DNA of 64,000 bases, from positions 1 to 64,000 of the forward strand of contig CAITEC010000102.1 in NCBI GenBank assembly GCA_903891325.1, written 5' to 3'. The stretch comes from an uncultured Opitutaceae bacterium (GTDB lineage Bacteria > Verrucomicrobiota > Verrucomicrobiia > Opitutales > Opitutaceae). Made by a program: the position numbers and the translations under genes. Within the stretch, counting starts at the first letter, position 1. The number at the start of each line of letters is the position of its first letter. The notes below the pieces were generated by a model that was not told where the DNA came from, made no database searches, and saw only the letters and a program-made list of their open reading frames with translations. Positions 57,720 to 64,000 of this stretch are shown one piece after another.

Positions 57720-58662
57720 GTCGCCAGCGGGCGCAGAGGTCGGCGGCGGCGGCCGGCCAGTCGGGAAACTTGAACGCGAAGCCGGACTCAAGCAGCCGGC
57801 CGGGCACCACGCGCCGGCTTTTCAGGACCAGCTCGGTCTCCGTCCGCAGGAAGAAGGCCCCGATCTCCAGCATCCAGCGGGCGGCGGGGAGGCCGAACCG
57901 GACGCCCCAGGCCCGGCGCAGTTCGCGCATGAACGCGGCGTTCGGGACCGGCCCGGGTGAAACGATGTTCACCGGTCCGGATATCTCCGGGTGCTCGATG
58001 AGCCACCCGATCGCCGCGACAAAATCATCCTCGTGAATCCAGGAGACGAATTGCCGCCCGTCCCCCGCGCGTCCGCCCAGCCCCCGGCGCACCAGCCCGA
58101 GCAGGACGTCGAAGGCGGTTCCCGGCTCGGCGCCCATGACAATGCCGATCCGCAGCGCGACCTTCCGGGTCCGCGGCGCATCCGCGTCGGCCAGCGCCTT
58201 TTCCCAGGTCCTGGCGACGCCGGTGCTGAAGTTCCAGGTCTCGGGGACGCCCGGCTCGGTGTCGGGGATGATACCGGAGGTCTCGTCGTTGGCCGTGTCG
58301 TAACGGTGCGCGTAAATGGTCGCGGTCGCCGCCTGGAGCCATAGGGAGGGCGGTCGGGAGGCGCGCGCGATCGCCTCGCCGATCACCCGGGTGGACCTTG
58401 TCCGCGAATCGACGATCTGGCGGCGGTGGGCTGCGCTGTACCGGCAGTTGACGGTGCGACCCGCAAGGTTGATCACGGCGTCCGCCCCGTCGATCTCGGC
58501 CATCCACGGACCGGGGCTCATCGCGTCCCAGACTGCTGTCCGCCACGGAAGGCCCGGGGCGGGGCTGCGGCTGAGGACCACGACCTCGCGCCCAGCCCCG
58601 GAAAGCGAGCGAGCCAGGGCGCGGCCCAGGAATCCCGAGCCCCCGGCGATCACGATTTTCAC
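57700..58662 (-). CDS. TIGR01777-family (DUF1731) NAD-dependent epimerase-like protein
   Basis: MKIVIAGGSGFLGRALARSLSGAGREVVVLSRSP...ADAVINLAGRTVNCRYSAAHRRQIVDSRTRSTRVIGEAI. Confidence 0.9.
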   Translation of the reverse strand: MKIVIAGGSGFLGRALARSLSGAGREVVVLSRSPAPGLPWRTAVWDAMSPGPWMAEIDGADAVINLAGRTVNCRYSAAHRRQIVDSRTRSTRVIGEAIARASRPPSLWLQAATATIYAHRYDTANDETSGIIPDTEPGVPETWNFSTGVARTWEKALADADAPRTRKVALRIGIVMGAEPGTAFDVLLGLVRRGLGGRAGDGRQFVSWIHEDDFVAAIGWLIEHPEISGPVNIVSPGPVPNAAFMRELRRAWGVRFGLPAARWMLEIGAFFLRTETELVLKSRRVVPGRLLESGFAFKFPDWPAAAADLCARWRLKRTSA

Positions 58663-59621
58663 GACGCAACGCCCCGCGGAACCGCGTGGATCTCGATCGT
58701 CACATGCAGCAGTTCCGCGTGCTCCTTGAATTTTTTCCTGTAGTACTCGGGCGTCCTCGGGTTTTCAGCGGCGATCGAGACGATCGCGGAGAACTGCCCG
58801 ACGCCGACCTGCCAGACGTGGAGATCGACAATCGAGGTGCCCTCCTCGGACTCGACCGCCTTCCGGATCTCGTCCTTGAGATCGGTCTGGGGGGTCCGGT
58901 CGATCAGGATGACGCTCGTGTCCCGGAGGAGGACCCAGGACCATTGCGCGACCACGCCCGACCCGATGATCCCCATCACCGGGTCCATCCAGACCCAGCC
59001 CAGGAACTTGCCCGCGACGAGCGCCGTGATCGCGAGGAGGGAGGTGACCGCGTCCGCCAGGATGTGGACGTAGGCGGCCTTGAGGTTCAGGTCCATCTCC
59101 CCGGCGTGCCCATGGCCGTGCGAGTCGCCGTGCCCGTGGCCGTGCTTGAGGAGCAGGGCGCTGGCGACATTCACACAGAGGCCGAGGCAGCCGATCGCAA
59201 TCGACTCGTTGTAGTGGATCGGAAGGGGATGGAAGAGGCGAAGGACGGACTCCGCGGCCATGAAGACGGCGACGACGCCCAGGAGGACGGCGCTCGTGTA
59301 GCCCCCCAGGACGTCGATCTTGCCGGTCCCGAAGCAGAAGCTGGAGTCCTGCCGGTGGCGGCGGGAGATGGCATAGGCCGCCGCCGTGATGAGGAAGGCG
59401 GCGACATGCGTGCTCATGTGCCACCCGTCCGCGAGGAGGGCCATCGAGTGAAAGCGCCAGCCGGCGAGGATCTCGAAGACCATCATCGCGGCGGTGAGCA
59501 GGACGAGCCGCCGGGTCTTCTTCTCGGAATCGCCCCGTTCGGGCGTGTAGTCGTGGTCGTGTCTGAACGGCTTGAGCAGCTTGTCTTGCACGGGGGCAGT
59601 GTGTACCTTCCCGGCCGCCAT
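58659..59621 (-). CDS. Cation diffusion facilitator family transporter
   Basis: RRLVLLTAAMMVFEILAGWRFHSMALLADGWHMSTHVAAFLITAAAYAISRRH...HGHGHGDSHGHGHAGEMDLNLKAAYVHILADAVTSLLAI. GTG at 59591 is an alternative start. Confidence 0.93.
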   Translation of the reverse strand: MAAGKVHTAPVQDKLLKPFRHDHDYTPERGDSEKKTRRLVLLTAAMMVFEILAGWRFHSMALLADGWHMSTHVAAFLITAAAYAISRRHRQDSSFCFGTGKIDVLGGYTSAVLLGVVAVFMAAESVLRLFHPLPIHYNESIAIGCLGLCVNVASALLLKHGHGHGDSHGHGHAGEMDLNLKAAYVHILADAVTSLLAITALVAGKFLGWVWMDPVMGIIGSGVVAQWSWVLLRDTSVILIDRTPQTDLKDEIRKAVESEEGTSIVDLHVWQVGVGQFSAIVSIAAENPRTPEYYRKKFKEHAELLHVTIEIHAVPRGVAS

Positions 59622-59925
59622 GACAATCTTGCATGTCCACATCCAGGTGAAGCCCGAGTGCGTCGAGGCCTTCAAGGCGGCGACGCTTGAGAACGCCCGC
59701 AACAGCGTCCAGGAGCGGCTGGTCGCCCGCTTTGACGTCGCGCAGCAGGAGGACGATCCCACGCGCTTTGTCCTCGTCGAGGCGTACCGCGGCCCGGAGG
59801 GCCATGCCGCGCACCGGGAGACCCGCCACTACCAGGCCTGGCGCGACACGGTCGCCCCCATGATGGCCGGGGAGCGCAGGGCCTCCCGATACACGAACCT
59901 CTTTCCCGCAGATGACCGCTGGTGA
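59620..59925 (+). CDS. Antibiotic biosynthesis monooxygenase (ABM) domain protein
   Basis: MTILHVHIQVKPECVEAFKAATLENARNSVQERLVARFDVAQQEDDPTRFVLVEAYRGPEGHAAHRETRHYQAWRDTV. Confidence 0.92.
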   Translation: MTILHVHIQVKPECVEAFKAATLENARNSVQERLVARFDVAQQEDDPTRFVLVEAYRGPEGHAAHRETRHYQAWRDTVAPMMAGERRASRYTNLFPADDRW

Positions 59926-61081
59926 CCCGGCGGCATTCGAGTTCGCGACGGCGGCCCGGATCCTCTTTGGCGCGGGCCGCCTCCGCGAGGCGGGCGACGC
60001 GGCCCGGTCCCTTGGCCGGCGCGCCTTCCTGGTCACCGGGGCGAACCCGGAGCGGTCCGCGCCGCTGCGCCGGCTCCTCGACGCGGCGGGCGTCTCGTCG
60101 ACGGCCTGCCGGGTTTACGGCGAACCCACCGTGGCCGCGGTCGCAGCGGCGGTGGCGGCGGCGCGCGAGGCCGGGTGCGACTGCGTCATAGGATTTGGCG
60201 GCGGCAGCGCCCTTGATGCGGCCAAGGCCGTGGCGGCGCTTGCCCCGAACCCGGGCGAGCCCGCCGATTACCTTGAGATCGTCGGGGCGGGGCGCCCGCT
60301 GGCGCTGCCGTCGCTGCCCTGCATGGCGATCCCGACGACCGCCGGGACGGGCTCCGAGGCGACGCGAAACGCCGTCCTCGGGTCCCCGGCCCACGGCGTG
60401 AAGGTCAGTCTGCGCGGGCCGACGCTCCTGCCGCGGATCGCGCTTGTCGACCCGGGGCTCACCCGGGACCTGCCGCCGGCGATCACCGCGGCCACGGGGA
60501 TGGACGCGCTCGCCCAACTGATCGAGCCCTATGTCTGCCTTCGCGCCAACCCGTTCACGGACGCCCTGTGCCGGGAGGGCATGGCCCGCGTGGCGCGCGC
60601 GCTGCGGCGCGCATTCGCCGACGGGGGGGACGCCGCCGCGCGGGAGGACATGTCCCTGGCGAGCCTCTGCGGGGGCATCGCGCTGGCGAATGCCGGGCTT
60701 GGCGCGGTCCACGGTTTTGCGTCGCCGGTCGGGGGCCGATTCGGGGCGCCCCACGGGGCGGTCTGCGCGGCGCTTCTCGCGCCCTCGATCGAGGTGAACC
60801 TCGGGGCCCTGCGGAGCCGGGGCGGCGGGGAAGGGCAGCGGCGCTACGCGGATGTCGCGCGCATCCTCACGGGCCGGGATACAGCGCGGGCCGACGACGC
60901 GGCGGCCTGGGTGCGCGAACTGGTCCGCGACCTCGGGCTGCCCGGCCTGGGCGCCTACGGGGTGCTTCCGTCCCACTTTGAAATCCTTTCCGGGCAGGCG
61001 GCCAACTCCAACAGCATGAAGGCCAACCCGGCGGTGCTCACCGCCGCGGAGCGGGTTGAAATCCTTGCCCGGGCGCTCTGA
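59912..61081 (+). CDS. Iron-containing alcohol dehydrogenase
   Basis: RAFLVTGANPERSAPLRRLL...DCVIGFGGGSALDAAKAVAAL...MAIPTTAGTGSEATRNAVL. Confidence 0.93.
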   Translation: MTAGDPAAFEFATAARILFGAGRLREAGDAARSLGRRAFLVTGANPERSAPLRRLLDAAGVSSTACRVYGEPTVAAVAAAVAAAREAGCDCVIGFGGGSALDAAKAVAALAPNPGEPADYLEIVGAGRPLALPSLPCMAIPTTAGTGSEATRNAVLGSPAHGVKVSLRGPTLLPRIALVDPGLTRDLPPAITAATGMDALAQLIEPYVCLRANPFTDALCREGMARVARALRRAFADGGDAAAREDMSLASLCGGIALANAGLGAVHGFASPVGGRFGAPHGAVCAALLAPSIEVNLGALRSRGGGEGQRRYADVARILTGRDTARADDAAAWVRELVRDLGLPGLGAYGVLPSHFEILSGQAANSNSMKANPAVLTAAERVEILARAL

Positions 61082-61223
61082 GCGGGCCGCCGGACCGGTG
61101 CGCCGGGGACGCACGGCGCGGCAGATGGTTTCACCGGACGCGCATTTTTGTCAGGGAAAATTATCGGGCGCCGGGAAACACGGGCGGCCGCGCCGCGTCT
61201 TACCCCGCATAACCAATCCATCC

Positions 61224-61397
61224 ATGAATAACGAATCGACGCGGCCCTCTGCGGGGCAATTCCACAACTTCCTCTTTGCGTTCATGATCGTCACCATCCT
61301 CGGCGGCGTTCTCCTTGCATTTTCCAATCCCGGGCAATCGCCCGCCAGGAAATCCGGCTTCGCCTCCGCCGCCATCGTGAGGGGAATCGCCCCGTAG
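61224..61397 (+). CDS. Small single-TM protein, 57 aa
   Basis: MNNESTRPSAGQFHNFLFAFMIVTILGGVLLAFSNPGQSPARKSGFASAAIVRGIAP. Confidence 0.4.
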   Translation: MNNESTRPSAGQFHNFLFAFMIVTILGGVLLAFSNPGQSPARKSGFASAAIVRGIAP

Positions 61398-61407
61398 GCT
61401 TGGAACC

Positions 61408-62691
61408 TCAGGCGACCGGCGCGCACTCCTCCAGGTCCGACTGGCCGGTCTCCCGGCTGCGGAGGAGTGCAATGAGCGTCAGGACCGATGCCGCGGAAAG
61501 GTAGCAGCCGACCGCCCAGAGCCCGTACCGCGCGGCGAGCCAGGTCGCGAGGGTTGGGGCGATCGACCCGCCAAAAATGCCGGCCAGGTTGAAGCTCAGC
61601 GAGGAGCCGGTGTACCGGACCGGCGTCGGGAATAGCTCGGAAAGGAGCGTGCCCAGGGGGCCGTAGGTCATCCCCATCAGGAAAAAGCCGACAATCATCG
61701 TCAGAAACGCCCCGCCGTGCGGGATTCCGAACAGCGGCCCGAGCGCCAGGCCGAAGAGGATGATCGAGGCGGTCACGACGAGCAGCGTCAGCCGCCGGCC
61801 CCTGCGGTCCGCGAGGATCGCGGAGCAGGGGATGGCCGCCGCGAAAAACACGGCTCCGGCCATCTGGATGAGGAGAAACTCCTCGCGGGTGTACCCGAGC
61901 CGGCCCGTCCCCCAGTTCAGGCAGAAGACCGTGAGGACGTAGAAGAGGAGGAAGGTGGCAAGCGACAGCAGTGTGCCCAGGACCACGGCGCCGGCGTGCC
62001 GGCGCCAGACGGCGATGAGGGGCGCGCTCACCCGCTGGTGCCTCTCGATTGCCCGCTGGAAGACGGGAGTCTCCGCGATCCGGAGCCGCACGTACAGGCC
62101 GACCAGGACGAGCACGCTGCTGGCGATGAAGGGAATCCGCCAGCCGAAGGCCAGGAACTGTGCGTTGGTGAGGCAGTGGGACAGCGCGAGGAAGATGCCC
62201 CCGGAGCAGATGAAGCCGACCGGAGCACCCAGCTGCGGAAACATCCCGTACCAGCCGCGCTTCCCCGGCGGGGCGTTCTCGGTGGCGAGGAGGATGGCGC
62301 CGCCCCACTCGCCGCCCAGGCCCAAGCCCTGGCCGATCCGGCAGAGCGCGAGCAGGAGGGGCGCCGCAATCCCCGCCGTCGCATAGGTCGGAAGCAGTCC
62401 GATGGCCACCGTGGACACCCCCATCGTGAGGAGGGAGGCGACGAGCGTTGTCTTGCGGCCGATCCGGTCGCCGAAGTGGCCGAACACGGCCGAGCCGAGC
62501 GGGCGGGCGAGGAAGGCGAGGCCGAAGGTCAGGAGGGATTTTAGGGTGGCCGTGGCCGGGTCGGAACCGGGAAAGAAGAGCGCGGGAAAGACCAGCACCG
62601 CGGCGGTCGCGTAGATGTAGAAGTCGAAGAACTCAATCGTGGTCCCGGCCATGCTTGCCAGGAGGATGCGCCGCGTGCTGTTGGGGATCAT
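61408..62691 (-). CDS. MFS transporter (metabolite:H+ symporter-like)
   Basis: MAGTTIEFFDFYIYATAAVLVFPALFFP...ARPLGSAVFGHFGDRIGRKTTLVASLLTMGVSTVAIGLLPTYATAGIAAPLLLALCRIGQGLGLGGEWGGAILLATENAP. Confidence 0.95.
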   Translation of the reverse strand: MIPNSTRRILLASMAGTTIEFFDFYIYATAAVLVFPALFFPGSDPATATLKSLLTFGLAFLARPLGSAVFGHFGDRIGRKTTLVASLLTMGVSTVAIGLLPTYATAGIAAPLLLALCRIGQGLGLGGEWGGAILLATENAPPGKRGWYGMFPQLGAPVGFICSGGIFLALSHCLTNAQFLAFGWRIPFIASSVLVLVGLYVRLRIAETPVFQRAIERHQRVSAPLIAVWRRHAGAVVLGTLLSLATFLLFYVLTVFCLNWGTGRLGYTREEFLLIQMAGAVFFAAAIPCSAILADRRGRRLTLLVVTASIILFGLALGPLFGIPHGGAFLTMIVGFFLMGMTYGPLGTLLSELFPTPVRYTGSSLSFNLAGIFGGSIAPTLATWLAARYGLWAVGCYLSAASVLTLIALLRSRETGQSDLEECAPVA

Positions 62692-62701
62692 GGGTTCGGG
62701 G

Positions 62702-63565
62702 TCAGCCCTTGACCGTGCCCGAGGTGAGCCCGGAAATAAACTCCTTTTGGAGCAGGAGAAAAAGGCAGATGATCGGGGCGACGGAGACAAGGGTCCCGGC
62801 CATCATCATCCCATAGTCGTTGCCGTAGTTCGAGCCCAGGCCGGCCAGCGTGACAGCGAGGGGCTGGCGCCCGGCGGACTGCAGGATGATCTGGGGCCCG
62901 ATGAAGTCGTTCCAGACCCCGAGGAAGGTGATGATGATGAACGCCCCGACCATGGGGCGGACCAGCGGCAGGACCAGGGTGAAGAATATCCTGATCTCGC
63001 CGCAGCCCTCGAGCCGGGCCGACTCGATGATCTCCGCGGGGATGTGGTTGAGCATCGCCTGCCGGAAGAGGAAGACGCCGAAGGCGGGCGCGAGCTGGGG
63101 CAGGAGGTAGCCCGCGAAGGTGTCCAGCAGGTGCAGGTGGTAGATCAACTCGAAGCGGGGCGCCAGGAGCAGGGGCACGGGCAGGATCGCGGTGCCCAGG
63201 ACGAGGGAGGTCAGGAGGCCGCGGCCCCGGAATTCGAAACGGGACAGCGCGTACCCGCCCATCGCCCCGCACAGGGTCGCGAACAGGCTGGTGACCGAGG
63301 CGAGGAAGACCGAGTTGACCAGCGAGCGGGCCATCGGGACCTCGCGGAAGAGCCGGCGGAAATTGTCGAGCGTCAGGTGGTCCCACGCCACGCCGAGGAA
63401 TCCGTTCCCCGCCGGGAGGAAGAGCGAGAGGAAGAAGTCGCCGCCGGACTTGAAGGCCGAGGTGATCATCCAGGCGAAGGGCACGGCCGTGAGCGCGGCA
63501 AAGAGGACCAGGAAGGCGTAGAGCAGCGGGCGGCCCAGGACTCGGGCGAGGCGGCGGGCGTTCAT
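62702..63565 (-). CDS. Carbohydrate ABC transporter permease (MalG-like)
   Basis: IPAEIIESARLEGCGEIRIFFTLVLPLVRPMVGAFIIITFLGVWNDFIGPQIILQ. Confidence 0.93.
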   Translation of the reverse strand: MNARRLARVLGRPLLYAFLVLFAALTAVPFAWMITSAFKSGGDFFLSLFLPAGNGFLGVAWDHLTLDNFRRLFREVPMARSLVNSVFLASVTSLFATLCGAMGGYALSRFEFRGRGLLTSLVLGTAILPVPLLLAPRFELIYHLHLLDTFAGYLLPQLAPAFGVFLFRQAMLNHIPAEIIESARLEGCGEIRIFFTLVLPLVRPMVGAFIIITFLGVWNDFIGPQIILQSAGRQPLAVTLAGLGSNYGNDYGMMMAGTLVSVAPIICLFLLLQKEFISGLTSGTVKG

Positions 63566-63567
63566 GG

Positions 63568-64000
63568 TCACTGGGTCTCCCCGCGGGAGAGGGCGCGGTG
63601 AAGGAGGGCGATCGCGACCAGGAGGAGCGCCAGCACCCAGCCGATCGCGCTCGCGTAGCCGAGGTCGCCGATCAGAAACCCCGTCTTGTAAAGGTACATC
63701 ACCACCGTGAGGCCCCGGTTGAGCGGACCGGCCCCGCCGGTGCGCAGGAACATGACATAGGGCAGCACGAATATCTGGAAGCTGCCGGCGATCGAGAGCA
63801 TCACGATGAAGCCGGCCACCGGCCGGATGGCCGGGAGTGTCACGTGTCGGAAGCGCCCCCACGGCCCGGCCCCGTCGATGCTCGCCGCATCGAGCTGCTC
63901 CTGGGGCACGTTCTGCAGGGCGGCCAGGAAGTAGACCATGTTGAATCCGGCGTAGAGCCAGAGGGCGGCCAGGATGAGCGAGGCCATCAGGTAGTCCTCC
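63568..64000 (-). CDS. Sugar ABC transporter permease (MalF/UgpA-like), truncated by window end
   Basis: NVPQEQLDAASIDGAGPWGRFRHVTLPAIRPVAGFIVMLSIAGSFQIFVLPYVM; EAA motif. Confidence 0.92.
   Translation of the reverse strand, partial: EDYLMASLILAALWLYAGFNMVYFLAALQNVPQEQLDAASIDGAGPWGRFRHVTLPAIRPVAGFIVMLSIAGSFQIFVLPYVMFLRTGGAGPLNRGLTVVMYLYKTGFLIGDLGYASAIGWVLALLLVAIALLHRALSRGETQ

Overview
64 kb of GC-rich bacterial chromosome, possibly Verrucomicrobiota/Opitutales-like (weak inference from gene content and repeat style). Left part (1-18 kb): a degraded accessory region with an edge-truncated AbiEi-like antitoxin, an HsdM fragment carrying an internal stop, several families of palindromic REP/REPIN-like repeats, and two compact two-gene cassettes with overlapping stop/start codons, each flanked by two copies of a palindromic repeat. 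One of these cassettes is a DUF6883-like/DUF4926-like pair. tRNA-Val(CAC) and metabolic genes follow. Centre (19.5-36.2 kb): a hydrogenase supercluster with a NixA-type Ni transporter, a membrane-bound group 1 [NiFe] hydrogenase with cytochrome b and protease (hyaABCD-like), hypE/D/C/F/B/A, and a bidirectional NAD-linked hydrogenase (hoxEFUYH plus protease). The group 1 small subunit has all six cysteines of the O2-tolerant proximal [4Fe-3S] cluster at E. coli Hyd-1 spacing. Right part (36-64 kb): pirin, sugar ABC transporter genes, sterol-desaturase-like protein, aldo/keto reductase, S9 peptidase, GH29 fucosidase, NUDIX, TPR membrane protein, 2-oxoacid:ferredoxin oxidoreductase (korAB), Gfo/Idh/MocA oxidoreductase, CDF transporter, Fe-alcohol dehydrogenase, MFS transporter and a second ABC permease pair cut by the window end. 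The most interesting hypotheses are the repeat-flanked two-gene cassettes and the dual hydrogenase locus with a reduced accessory gene set. All calls are from reading the sequence; no database search was run.
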